Source: Tetrahymena thermophila SB210
Taxonomy: Eukaryota > Ciliophora > Oligohymenophorea > Hymenostomatida > Tetrahymenidae
Direction of reading: 5' to 3'
Length of the DNA stretch: 64,000 bases
NCBI RefSeq assembly: GCF_000189635.1
Contig: NW_002476376.1
Coordinates: 2,004-66,003 of the forward strand
The notes under the pieces: model-generated
Seen by the model: the letters and a program-made list of their open reading frames with translations, nothing else
Databases searched by the model: none
What the model was told of the DNA's origin: nothing
In this document: piece by piece, positions 23,901 through 37,149 of the stretch
Position numbering within the stretch: position 1 is the stretch's first letter
Layout of the letters: each line of letters opens with the position of its first letter
Program-made: the position numbers and the translations under genes

Positions 23901-26055
23901 AAAGCTTGTTGTGAATTCTAATGGTAAAGAGACAATAAGCCAAGAACATGTCTCTAGAAATTTTAAAATAGAGAAAGAAAAAGCTAATTATGAGAGCACA
24001 GAAGTTCTATTTTCATAAATACTCAAAGACGAGAAACTTGTTTAGTTGAAGCTGTTTATTTATATTTGAGTTTGCGGAGGAGGAGAAGGAGGTTAAATTA
24101 TAGTTATTGTCTATTAAGTATTTGCGTCAACATAAAATAAAACTGTGGAATTAAAGATGCATTTTACATTTATTTTTGTTAGATTTTGATTTCCATCAAT
24201 TTTATTTACCTTTGAAAAATATTAAATATGTTAAAAAATAATGAAATGATTTATTAATACTTTTGTAAAAGTGATTGAAATAGAGGCAGATGTGAAGTTT
24301 GTTGACAGGAAGCTTATTGAATTATCAATCGATTAATACTGAGAATAAACAAATCCGTTTGTTAGAATATTAGTCTAAGATTAATTTAAGCATTAAACTC
24401 CATTAGGAAGTTCTAAAGTTAAAACTGAACCTAAATTTTATTAATTTTTTAATAAATTGCTTAAGAAATAATAAAATACTTAGGATATTTATTGGAGGTA
24501 TTTGAATTATAATATTCAAAGTTGGAATATCTGTATTATTCAATACAATTTATGTCTGAGTTAGATTAGCATTTGGTAATTATATCTTAGAAATAGTAAA
24601 GTTCTTAACAAATAAGTTGTTTTAACTGCAATTAAAAACAATACTTGAGGAAGAATTATCGTCTATTTAATCTTAAAATTCAAATTATTATATCAAAATC
24701 TAGATATTATTAAGAGTATTGCTAGATTTAAAAGAAAGACTTTTTTGTAAAATTAAAGTTCCATTATTGTAGTAATCAGTAACTTATTCAGTAAAATTAC
24801 TATTGGTTTAGAATTATGCCATTAAAGTTGGTGCTGCCTTTGTAAATTGTTAGCTTATACTTGGTGGTAAAATGATTTAATATAAATCACAATTTACAAA
24901 TATTGTAAAATTCAGATTAAATGCAAGTTCATAAGCTAACAGTTTACCTAACGAAGAAGGTCTTACTAATGCTTACATGTCATTACTGAGAAGATATTAA
25001 ACAGAGTAAAACTAATTGAAAGTGCTAATATCTATAGATTCGAATGAGCTCACTTGATTGTATAACTGCATTTTGATCTAAATACTTGAAATTAAATACT
25101 ATTAAAAGACAAACTCTAAATTTTTGAATTATTATGGGAAATCTGTTTGCTTGAAGCACTAACAAATAGAAAATAGCATATTACTTTAGCAACTTTAAAA
25201 ACTGTTTATTTGCTAATAAGATAAAATAATTAAATTTTTAGAAGAAATCAAATAAATAAATAGATAACTACCTGGCCATCTACTAACAAGTTAAACATAT
25301 TTTAAGGCTGTTAAATAAGATTATTACCTATTTATACTTGGATTTGGAAATAGTAATCTTCATTTGAGTCATTGACAATTTTAAATTATTTATAAGTGTT
25401 TGCAACAATTGAGAGCTACTTGCTTCTGAAGCTCCCATCAATTAATCTTTGCTGAACTTTAAAATTAATAATGAGTTTTTAAAATGAAAATCTCAAAAAA
25501 TATAAACAAACCATTTAATATTTTAATGAAGCTTCTGAATGATCCATAATTTACTAAATTATTATCTTTATCATATACGTTATAGGTCATTCTCCTTTTA
25601 AAGGTGTTTGAAGAAAAAGGTAGCAGATAATTTTATTAGTTCTTTGCCCAAAACCAAAGCTAATTTACAATCTGGACATTTTAGAACTAATCTTGATTTA
25701 CAGTTGAGTTGGTTATCGCAGATTCATCATTTGTAACAATCTAAACATGAGCTAAGCTTAAATCATTTTTAATTTACAAAATTAATCCATCTAAAATTTA
25801 AACAAATCTCCAATCGCAGAGAGTCTACTGTATTGAAATCTATATAAAAATAACAAAAAAATTATTTCAACACCATTAAATAATACTTTATTTAAAAAAT
25901 AAGTGGGTTTTATAACATAGTAGAACTAAATTGTATTCATGAAGGAATTCAATTTTCATTAAAAATTATATGAATAATATTTTATTAAAGGGAGCTAAAA
26001 TGATAAATAGTAGAATTAAATTGCCTACATTTAAGATCACCAATAGGAATAGCAT
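20905..26055 (-). CDS. Large Cys-rich multi-membrane surface protein, paralogue A (multi-exon)
   Basis: The 3' exon is one frame from about 22481 down to TGA at 20905. It encodes a Cys-rich module (pairs such as CSPNCQAC, CTACAPGY, CLACQLKDPQCLSC), a first helix AIFIWIVLAALAVSVS, and a Ser/Arg-rich low-complexity loop. About five more hydrophobic segments follow, including LLGACALSTLLWIFDAYLL and LIIFDIVMTILCL, ending NQIQESEGEL. Upstream exons at about 22800-23245, 23250-24000, 24100-24870, 24890-25240 and 25300-25835 encode Cys-poor beta-type ectodomain repeats with many Asn-x-Ser/Thr sites, including LCDWRF near 25835. The plus-strand gene at 27936 has the same architecture and alignable membrane segments (FSVEGWF versus NVKGWL). 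The 5' end is uncertain; ATG at 26055 opens a hydrophobic signal-like stretch, but its splice to the next exon was not resolved. No known family is assigned; a receptor or adhesion role is a guess. Confidence 0.78.
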
Positions 26056-27935
26056 TTTATTTTCAATTTTTTACTTAGTATTTTTCTTTTGATAAATCGA
26101 AATATTTTGTAGATGTTTTGTATTTATAATCAAAAATGTGATTTTTAAAAATGTTTGCCCATGCAATAGATTCTGAGGTATCTATTTGGTATCTTTAATG
26201 TTATCTACTTTTATTGAAATTAAAAGATTAATGACGGAATAAGCAATACTGAATTATATAAATAATTAATTAATTAAATAATAAAGTCAGATTAGAAACT
26301 TTATTCAATCTTAGATTTAAATATTTGTTATGAAATTTCTTCTAAAGATTTTTAGATAGACTTAATTTATTTTAAAGCTGAACAGAGTGTTTTTTGAGAT
26401 TAATTAATTTTAACCTAATTTTTGAAGCGAATAAAACATTTTTTATAATTTGCTTAGCCTTTAAATTAGGAAATAAATAATTTCATTAATATGAAAAAAT
26501 AATTGAAAAGTGTTGATTGAACCATTTTTCTATTAAAGTCAAATAAAGCATAAAACTCTCTTAGTCTTAGGTATTTCATATAAATAATTAATTTTATTAT
26601 CTAATAAAAAAATATTTACAAAAACGTAATACAAAAAAGGTATTATTTATAAGATATAAGAAAATTAAAAAAACTTATCCAGTTTAATAATAATTTTATT
26701 TAACAGAAATTCAATGGTAAAAAAGATCAAAGTTTTAATCTTTTTTATGGTTAAATTCTAAATTTTAAAGTGTTATTCAATATTGCAAAGAAACTCACAT
26801 TCCTATGTTTGCTAAAACCAAATATAATTTAATTTAATGTTATGTAAATCATATGGATAATAATGTTTACTTATTTAATCGATTATTTTTAAAAATAAAG
26901 GATTTAGAGATCATTTTATATAAATTTCAAAAGAAGTAGGCGTTTTAAAAGAAATTGAATATTTCTAATTATAAATGAATATTTTTAGATGATTTTTTCT
27001 TATAAAAATAAAAATATGCAATCAATCTATTGAGTCTTTACTAATACTTCTTTTTCTTTTCTTTTTTTTTAATAAAAAAAAAGAAAAAAAAATAGTATAA
27101 TCTAAAATTTTTTTTCTAATACTAAGTAGCTTTTCATTCCATTCAATATTGCATTATATGATTTTTATTTTCAATAGATTATTTTTTTTTCATGTGCTTT
27201 TTTACCTCAAAAATGGGATTCATATATAAAATTTGTAATAAATAAATAGTTTTCACATTTTTGTTTAGTCTAAATCTAATTTTTTCATATTTTAAAATGT
27301 TTTTCATCATAAAAATCTTAAAAAATAATAAAAATTGCTGAAAATTAAAAACAAGCTAACAAAAAATGGCAAATTTTGAAGAAAAAATGCTGAAATAACA
27401 AAAAATAAGATTATAAACAGCAAAATTATTTACTTTAAAGTAAAAATGGCAATTTCAAAAAACAATTTTTATAGCTTCCTTCTAAAATTAAAAAAATAAT
27501 CTATTTTAAATTACAAATAATTTAAAAAAATTTAGAAAAAATTGTAAAAACAAAGGAAATTCAGAATGTCTACTTTTGCTTGATCTTTTTAGTTTTGATT
27601 TTCTTAATTAAATGAAAAACTTCTTCTCCCTATCATTTAAAGAATAAACTCTTCGACTCCACAAATAATTTAATTAAAAAGGATAATCCTTAAAATAAAC
27701 ATAGAAGAATTGATCAGAAATAAATTATTATAATTTGGTATCTTTAAAGATACATTAAGAATATACAACAACAAATTATTTAAATGATAATAGAATTTCC
27801 ACATATTAAATCTACCTATTCAAACATCAACTTGCTAAATTAAATAATATAAATAAATATTCAATATTAAATCAAAAAACAAATAAAAAACAAAATCCTA
27901 AAACTGCTTTAAAACAGACATTCAATCTTTAATAT
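26056..27935. other. Divergent promoter region of the two multi-membrane paralogues
   Basis: About 1.9 kb of very AT-rich DNA separates the divergent starts. A T-rich run followed by an A-rich run at 27051-27092 could form a weak hairpin. No gene or recognised regulatory motif was found. Confidence 0.5.
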
Positions 27936-30900
27936 TATGCAAGTATATACCTTAGTGTTTGTTCTTATTCTGCTGATTCGAAAGAACTCAGCTCAGACAA
28001 TTTGCTATCAAATAAGTGCTGATAAGAATTTGAAGTAAATCTAGCAATTACCTCTCAATTAAAGACTAGAGTTTTACAATAAAATACCTAATTATAATTT
28101 TGCTTTAGATTTCAGCATAAACAATTCAGACTTTCTGGCTAACTATCCTCCCAGTTTATTTTTTACATATTTGTTCATAACTACTTCCAACAAATAAGTA
28201 TTAGATAAATTTACTACTTTTCCATCAATCCAATAGATTTAACAAAACTATGGAAACCAAGCTTTTTACATCACTTTAGTTTTCGATTCGTCAAGTTTTT
28301 AGCAAGCGATTGATTCTTAGGCACTTCAAGCCTACAGTTCAATCACTTTCTTTCCTATGCTAACCCTTCCAAGTAAAATTTTAATTTATTCAATTCTTTC
28401 TTTTCATTTTTTATATTTTCAATAGTCTTTGTGCAGATAAACTCCTAGAGCTAGCAATTAATGATTTCAAGTACTTTAATATCTTAGATTAACGATGTAT
28501 CCACTCTAGTCTTACTCTATCCTACTTCATTTGCTTCGCAGCCATAAAACAGCAATAATTTAGGGTGCCAGCTTTATACTGATTTTGTAATTTGCAAATT
28601 TTATTTAAAACTCATTTTTTTGTTTGTTTACTTGCATCAATATAGCTGTTAATTAACAATACAAAAAATAATAATAAATCAATTAATCTATTTGAAATTA
28701 AAACAAATTATTTCACATAATTTGCTTAAAATTTTACCTATTTATTAGTAATATAGGAAATATATTAAAAAACTTAGTTAATTTAATTATTTAATCAATA
28801 TATTTAACATTTTAATCAAGAATTAATTTTATAAATTAGGTTAGTATAAATTAATGCTCTTTTGCAACTAATTCGTCTTCAGGTTTAAGTAGTATTAGCT
28901 TTAACTTATCTGGCTAGAATGTTTCTTTATAAAATATCTCTGCAACAATAGTCCTCAATTCAACTACATTTATCTAAAATAAATTATCAACAGTAAAATT
29001 TCAAATGCAATTACTTAATTACTACTAATCTTAGATAGCTCAATCTCCATTATTCGCTATTTAAGATTAAAGAAAGTGCTAACAAACAACAAGCTTTTCT
29101 GCAAATCTTATTGACAATACCATGCAATTCTTGTAAATGAAAAGACTCTAGGTGAGTTTTACTCCTGCCACACAAAAAATTACAAGATTAATGATAGATT
29201 TCCTGTAATAAGTTAATGTCAAAACAAGTAAAATTTATTCAGCTTTATTATTATTTTATATAATTAACTATTCAATCAGATTCATCAAATATTGTGTTGA
29301 TACTTTCAGATACATCTCAAGCAAATTCTTTTGTAATATTCTGTAATAAGGTCTATCAATCTCTAGTACTTTGCGACTTGACTAATTATTAACTTTTTGA
29401 TTTTACAAAAGGAATTTTGATAACTCTTCCATACTTCTAAACTGTCTAGCAAGTGCAATAACCAACTTTCTCTTTCCAGATAATTTACTATGGAGATCTA
29501 AGTTATTCTAATTGCTATGTCACTACCCTCACAGTACAATATTTGCCAATCCCTTCTTTATTTTCACCAATCGCTTATCTATACAGTAATAATACCTTAC
29601 AAATGTCTCTCTTTGATAAACTAAGTCTAGATAGTTCAAGTAAATAAATATTTAGAACTTATTCATTTATTTATCTTTCTCTTTTAAAATATTAAAATTC
29701 TTTGAGTCTAATTTACCTAAAAAGAAAATAAATTCAAAAATTATTTTATTATTTTTTAATTTATCGCAGATTATTTTCAAAAAACAATATAAAAAAAATA
29801 AAAAACTTATAAATTTCAAAACAAATTCTTTTAATTGCTAAAAATAAATATTAAAATTTATCAATAGTGTTCATTTAAATTCAGTTACCTAATTTGCTTA
29901 GTTTTTCTTAAACTACTTAACTTGGAAATACTTCAGGGATTAGCAATCTCTCAAAGATCTCTGTATAATCTCAGTAAAAAGCCCAATTGTCTTAGATTAA
30001 TTAATCTATTTAAAGCATATAATCAGGAATATCATTTTCATTCACTAATGTAAAATAAAAGTTAAATTAATACATATAAATTAAATTAACTTTATTTATT
30101 TTTAAATTTTAATTAGGTTTAGTAAATTAATACTGAATGTAATTATAATTCTACAAATTTAGTTAGAATACAAATAACCAACACTCAAGGATTATTGATT
30201 TACAATATAACGGCAGCACTCTAAATTTAGCCTAAACAGATTAACATTGTATCAATAAACACAATCTACTTAACACCGGATTCATAATCATAGTCACAAC
30301 AGCTAAATTAATACTTTAATGTCTCAATGACTACTCTTGAAATAAACTTTCAACTTTAATCCAGCTACTACCCATAATAATCAGCATTTATGATTTATAT
30401 GCCTCCTCAGCTATCAAGAGATAGTAGAATAAGCAATGTTTCAGTTGATATATCTAATGAATTTCTTAATTATTGCAAAATTCAAACTAATTCTACATAA
30501 ATTTCAAATTAAACTGTAAATTACTAAAACAAAATTTAATAGAGAGAAGTAATTTCTATTATTTGCTAATAAAGTGGAAACACAAATACTTAAAGTGTTT
30601 TTACTGTAACAATCTAAGGCTATCAATTACCAAGATAATTATAAAAACCAACAGATAGACTTATTATTGATTTAATTGACTTTTCTTAAAAGCAAAATCA
30701 GCCTTTGCCTCTATGCCTTACAACAGAAAATCCTGATATCTCAAATTAAGTTAAAAGTAGTTGGGTTTTTACAAATACTAAATAAACTAGCTTTTTTGTT
30801 TCACAATATGATTTTAAATTTAACGGTAGCTCTGACTAAAATACATTAACCCTTCAGTCTTTGTTAAATATGACAACGTATTACAATATTAGTGATGGAG

Positions 30901-33900
30901 ACTTATTGTTCATATCCTTTTCAAAAATGAACTTTTTTAAAATAGAAACTTTAAATGGAAAATTACTTCCAAATTAAAATTCTACTGAAAATAAAGATTT
31001 AAATTGTTCTTTGGTTTATCCTTAATCAAGCGCATAATCTTCTGCTTTATCTTAGTGCATTTTATTAGAAACCCCTTCAAACTACTCAATTTAAATTACT
31101 CTTAAAACAGCTAATTTGAATTCAATAAGTGGTTGGAATAGCAAAGATATCTTTATAACAATAAATTCATTAGCGTTTTAGTAACTCCTTCCATCTAATA
31201 ATACTAAAATTTAGTTTACGCACTTCTCAAGTGATCAATATTTGTTAAGCTAATCTAATTATTTATTAAATAGCCAGTAAACAACTTCAAATGTATTTTA
31301 CTCAATAAATTAAATAAGTTCTGTCACTCAGTAAACAATAACTAGCTTTGTCTAAACAATTAAATTTGATTTTATTAAAATTTAATTTTTAATGTAAACC
31401 TTAATGTCTACTTTAGATTCTGGATTAAATTTAGCTATAAACTTTTCATAACAAGTCTATTTTAATGTTCAAACATTTTGTTCTTTGGATAATATTTGCT
31501 CTTAGAGTAGTCATCAAATAAAATGCAGTGTCTCTTCTGACGGATTTACTATCCTACTTAGTTAAATTGATTAAAATGCCTTTTGTTCTCCACCTGTTTT
31601 GACTAACTTTGTAATTTGCAAATATTATTTAAATTTTGTTTATTAAGTTTAATCAGATAAAAACCCCTATTAATTTTAAAATTTTTAATCAAATATTAAT
31701 ATACAAAAATTTGTTAAAAATTACTGGGATTAAAATTATATTTTATTTATTTATTAACTATTTATCAATTAAATATTATTAAATATATTAATTTATTTTA
31801 AAATAATAATTTTATTTCAAAAAGAATATCACAATTCATAATCCTGAAATAAATAACTAAAATTCAACAGGAGGTGCTGCTTAATCAATAGCAATTAATT
31901 GGAATTTAACAAGCACTACAAGCTCTTAAACTCTTTTGTCGGGACACACTTCATTAACTACCAACACCTCCTAATGTCCTTAACCTCACTGCGCCACTTG
32001 CACATCTCCTCCATCCATTTGCATTCACTGCACCCAAGGCTATTATTTACTTCCAGATCAAAACTCATGCGTCCAGACTTGTCCACCTCCAACAGTCGCT
32101 CATCAACAAACAGCTACTTGCCAGCCATGCTTCCAGCACCAAGAGTGTCTTCAATGCCAGTCTCAAAACCCAGCTGCTTGCACCTCATGTTCTCCCACCT
32201 ATTCCCTCAATTCCACTCTCCTCCCCTATTGCTACGTGCCTCTTCCTCCTTCTAGTAGCGCTTCTTCCTCCGTCACCAAGGATGTTGTCAATCGCACGCC
32301 TTCTAACTCAACCTTTTCAGGAGCACTCAATCGACCTGAGCCAGGACAGCCCTCACAAAAGTAGCAGTAGCAGTAGTAGTAGTAGTAGCAGCAGGAGCAG
32401 CAGCAACAACAAGAACAACAACAGCAGGAGGCCCAAGCTAGCGATCAGCGAGGCTTTGCTCATTTCTTAGCTCAAACCAAGTCTTATACGAAAGGCTTTA
32501 TTTTGACACTGCTGATTCCCCTCTCAATACTCGGTGCTTGCCTCACTAGGCTAGTCACCTTTTGTCTGAAAAAGCGAGAAAAGAAGGTGCATCCACCACT
32601 GCCTAGTGAATCGAGGAGTGCACAGATTGCACAAAACTTGGATGAAAGGTAAGAAACACAAAAAGATGGAAATGGTGGCGATGAAGAACAGATGAGAGCG
32701 TCTTCGAGGGTAGACACAGCAAATATGTGTCCTCTGAACTCAAGAAGAGGCGAGTAGTTATAATTGGAAGGTGTGCAGTAATAAAGCGATGGTGGTGTTG
32801 GTGGTGGGGAAAGTGAAGGAAACGGGTATTTAGCGTTCTGCTGGATAGCAGTGATCCTTTTGTTGGGAAATGTGGGTGATTTAGTAGAGGTGCCTTATAT
32901 TATCTTCTCACAGTAGAACTCGTTTTCTAACAAAAGCACAACAAATGTATTTGACTTGTAATTTTCAGAAGCAGACATGGGCTAGATTTGTTGTTTGAGC
33001 TACATCGCACTAAACGCAGTTTGCTACTTGATCTGCGTCGTAATGATGGTAAAGGCTATAATTTTTGAGACTGGAAGTGGTGAGCCTCTGTTTTGTATTT
33101 ACGAAGTGAAGCTGAGTAGCAGTAGCAGTTTTTGTGGAGAAGAAATGAAGAAGGATAAAAGTGAAGCTGCTGCGTGCAAAGGGGATTCGAATGCTTAGAA
33201 TGAGAATGGAGAGAAGCACAAAAAAGTGTTGAGTGGGCGAAAGCTATGGAAGCTAATAATAGATGTTTTCTTGAGATGTCTGGTAGTTGTTGGTGGAAAA
33301 GCTTTCTGCATGGTTTATTCAAACGTGGCAAATGTAAAGGGATGGTTAACATGCTAAGTAGATAAAAATTTGAGAGCATTTAGATTGTTCTATATGACTT
33401 TGTGCATCCATGCAATCTTCAATATGATATCAGCAGTATTCTTTACTCTCATGCTTACTCATTTCTCCTTTGCTTCTTGGACTGCAGTAGCACAAGATAG
33501 CCTTACAAGCTAAGGTAGCGATGGTGGAGTCGAATTTTCGTTCTTTGTTGACATCCTTGCATTTAAATTTTTAATGTCTCTGATTTGTTTTTTGAACTGC
33601 CTGCATATCTAACAGCTAATTAGTGCCTGCAAATCTCCTAATCTTCCTGGACCCTAAAATCCCGTTTCCCATCGACTCTAAAGCCCATCTACTCCTTCTT
33701 CTTCCGCATCACCTGCAGACGCAGTAGAAAGAGACGCTTGCAAAGTTTCATACTTTGAAAATACACCAAATGCTGCTGAAAAGACTACTCCAACTGCGGT
33801 AACGCTTGCCTCTTATCGCCAGCAAGAAACATCAGGAACTGGTTCTTAAAACCTCATAGAAGGTAGACCAAGGAGAAAAAAACCATCAAAGTTGAGTCTA

Positions 33901-34023
33901 TTGCTAAAAAGAGATTCAGGATAAAAATCTGGTAGTTCACTTTCATCTAGACAGCAAGAAACACCTTCGCCAAATTTGCCTTCCTACTCTCCTAATCTCT
34001 ACCCATCTCAAGCATACATTTGA
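27936..34023 (+). CDS. Large Cys-rich multi-membrane surface protein, paralogue B (multi-exon)
   Basis: Starts at ATG 27936 with a clear signal peptide (MQVYTLVFVLILLIRKNSAQ). Exon 1 runs to 28372, with a GTAAAATT...CAATAG intron to about 28430. Further exons across 28850-31650 encode repeated ectodomain modules with Cys pairs; several end in a motif like FVICK (28600, 31610). The last exon, about 31830-34023, is one frame and much richer in GC. It holds a Cys-rich module (CATCTSPPSICIHCTQGYY and following), a poly-Gln tract at about 32363-32430, helix ILTLLIPLSILGACL, and about five more helices including FCWIAVILLLGNVG, ALNAVCYLICVVMMVKAIIF and FLMSLICFLNCL. A Pro/Ser-rich cytoplasmic tail ends at TGA 34021-34023. 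It is homologous to the divergent gene at 20905-26055. Expected at the plasma or ciliary membrane; ligand and function unknown. Confidence 0.82.
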
Positions 34024-34319
34024 AGCAAATAATCAACACAAAAATAAGTAAATAAATAAGCAATAAAGCAAGTAGCTAAATTTGTAAATTATTAAGCAAA
34101 TAAGGTAGCAAATGAGAGTGCATTTAATTGCTTAAAAAACCAAATGAATGAATTTTCAAAAAAGTATCTTTAATATAATTACAAATTTAGTAAATATAAA
34201 TAAATAAATCATTATATAAATAAACGAATTAATATATATAAACAACTATATTAAATTAATTCATATCAAAGAATTAATGAATGAATGAATGAATGATTAA
34301 ATAAATGATTATAAATTAA
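34024..34319. other. AT-rich spacer
   Basis: 3' flank of the multi-membrane gene. It contains a short (ATGA)n tract near 34277-34297 and no gene. Confidence 0.5.
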
Positions 34320-35300
34320 ATTGTCGTCTATCAATCAACCAATTTATATATCTATCTATCTATAAAATAAATATATATCTGGATGTAGCTTTTTTTGCAT
34401 AAATAATCTTTTCATAAATTTTCTCATTGTTGTTGACAAAATAATTTAAGTAAATAAATTATAAAATAACTTTTCAAATGAAAATAGTATAAAATAAATG
34501 ATATTTTATTTATATCTTTTTAATTCCTTTATATTAGTTATGATATCATAACTTAAGCTTTTGAAATCTCAAGCTCCACATTTCTTTGTTTAACAATTAA
34601 TCAATCAATAAATTTATTGTAAATAAATCAATCTGTAAATCTATATCTATCTATCTATCAAATAAATATATATATATAAATTTAGTATTTTTTGATTAAA
34701 TAATCTTTAGATAAATTTCTTATTTTTGTTGGCAGTATAGATTAAATAAATAAATAAGAAATAACTTTACAAATGAAAATTAGTAAAAATAAATGATATT
34801 TAATTCGTATCTTATAAAATCCTTGATATATTATAATTAAAGCCTTTGAAATCTTAAACCCCAAATTTTTTTATTAAACAATTAATTAATAAATAAATAA
34901 ATTTGTAGTCTATCAATCAATATATATATCTATCTATCTATAAAACAAATAATTTTCTGAATGTAGATTTTTTTTACAAAAATAATCTTTAGATATATTT
35001 TCTTTCTTTCTTTGTTTCATTCCAATTTTTGTTGAAAAAATAGATAGATAGGTTAAATAAATATATAATAAATAACTATTGAAATGACAATTAGTAAAAA
35101 TAAATTATATTTAATTAATATCTTACAAACTCCTATATATTATTTATTATATCACAATAAAAGATTTTGATATCTTAAACTCCACATTTCTTTATTAAAG
35201 AATTAATAAATCAATAAATTTATAAGCTATTAATCAATCTATCTATCTATCAAAAAAATAAATATATATCTGAATGTATTTTTTCTTGCTTAAATAATTT
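34320..35300. repeat. Degenerate ~300-bp tandem repeat, four copies
   Basis: Four units begin with a TATCAATCAA or ATCTATCTATC tract near 34327, 34640, 34910 and 35228. Each continues with a conserved ATATATCTGGATGTAG-like block, an AAATAATCTTTA block, and a 3' block resembling TTTGAAATCTCAAGCTCCAC. No coding frame. Confidence 0.8.
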
Positions 35301-37149
35301 AAGATTAATACAATTAACTATTCAATTTACTAAAAACTAAGAAACAATGACAAAATAATCACAGAGAAAAATCTTTAATTGAAATATTAATTAATTAATT
35401 TATTTATTCATTTCTTATTTTATTAATTTATTATTTGCATAGAAAATATTCATCATAAAAAGGAGCAGGCAGAGAGATAGATAGATTATTTCTTTTTTAT
35501 CATACTATAAATCTTATCAAAGCAATTAAAATTAATCTATTCAATATTATATTTTCATGCAAACTTCTAATTATTTTGTATAAAATTCATTTTACTTTTA
35601 TTAAAATTGACTTATTATTTTAATTTTCCATTCAATAGATTTTTAAAATAAAAACATTTTATTAAATTATTTATAAAAGCTAGATAGATATATTTTTTCA
35701 TTTTATTAAATTAATGTATATTGTTAATGAATGAATAAATGAATGAATGAATGAATAAACAAACAATAAATTAAGCAAACAAACAAACAGACAGACAACA
35801 AAAATATTGGAATTAAACCAAATTTTATTAAAATATTTATGAATTCAGTTCTATGAATTTGGTAGCAATCATTGCATGGATTATTTAAGGATTTTTATTT
35901 AGTAATACAAACATTACTTTAAGGATACATAACTTATTGTTTAAATGATACTTTGGTCTCCATAAAATATTTGAAATTCTTTTTTACAAGGAAAATTTAT
36001 AAGTTACTTATTCATTTAATAACAAAAATAACTAATTGAAAAAATAAAATAAGTAAAATTTCCTTTAGCTAATAATAAGACAAATAATTAAATAATTGAT
36101 AGATTTTATTTTTTACATTAAAAAGTTTTGGTTAATAAGATTAAAAATAAAAATAGAAAGAAAATTTATCAAGAGAAAGCAGAATAAATATTATTTTGAT
36201 GATAATCTAGAATTGAAATAATTTTGTAAAAATCTAATCTATTTGAAATTAAAGTCTGCTTATTTATTTAGTTTTTTGTTTTTATCGAATACTCTCTTTA
36301 AATTAAATTATTTTTATTTAAAAACAGAGTGAGTGAGTGAGTCTAATAGCTTACTTGATATTTAAACTTACTAACTACTTATTAATTATTTAGAAAATTT
36401 AATTAATATTCATTAATCTTCTATTCATTAAAATTTAATTAAAATAATTTATTTAAATTTACATTCTTCTCTTTAGAATAATTTTTAATTTTAGAAAATT
36501 TATTTTATCAAACAAGCATTTTTCTTTTCTTGATTGAATTTTTTTCTATACTAATTTATCTATTAATTTAATTAAATATCTTTTATTGACTTACGCAGTA
36601 ATTCTAAGCATATAAATGCAAACATACATAGATAAATAGAAAATATAAATAAATACCTTTGTTTATTTTTTAAGGAGTTTAATTTTAAATTCAAGTGAAT
36701 AAAAATAAATAAGTTGATTGATAACAGCAAACAAAAAAACAAACAAACAAAGTCAATTAATTTTTTTGGAATTTAAAAAATAAAATTTCTACTTTAAAAA
36801 AATAATCAGTGAATTAAATAAATTAAGTTAAAATACAAAGCAAAATTTCAATATAAAAAGCTTTTATTGCAATAAATATTTTTTGAAATTTGTTTATTTG
36901 AGATTATTCTAATAAAAGAGTTGTTTTAATTAAAATAAATAATAAAAAGTAATTAATTACTATAAAACATAAAAAATCAAAACAAATAAAAATGAATTAT
37001 TTTTTTATGTTTTAATTTAAACTTATTAAAATATGTTGTTCATTTAAGTAAATATTCTCATAACTGATTAAATTAACAAGACAAAGATCCAAATTAATCT
37101 CTAAAATAATTAATGTATTTATTTCCTAATTTATATTTATTCTTTATTG
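35301..37149. other. 1.8-kb AT-rich spacer with simple repeats
   Basis: AT-rich DNA with small simple-sequence tracts: (GAAT)n near 35725-35755, (AAAC)/(AGAC) near 35775-35800, and GAGT repeats near 36326-36342. No gene-like frame was recognised on either strand. Confidence 0.55.

Noticed and set aside
27040-27110. Hairpin-like T-run/A-run in the divergent spacer
   Set aside because: It consists only of homopolymer-type T and A tracts, expected by chance in sequence this AT-rich; no further support for a terminator or RNA.
32995-33379. Frames at 32995-33198 (plus) and 33010-33379 (minus) as separate genes
   Set aside because: The plus frame is an internal piece of the multi-membrane gene between in-frame TAG (Gln) codons; the minus frames are antisense to it.
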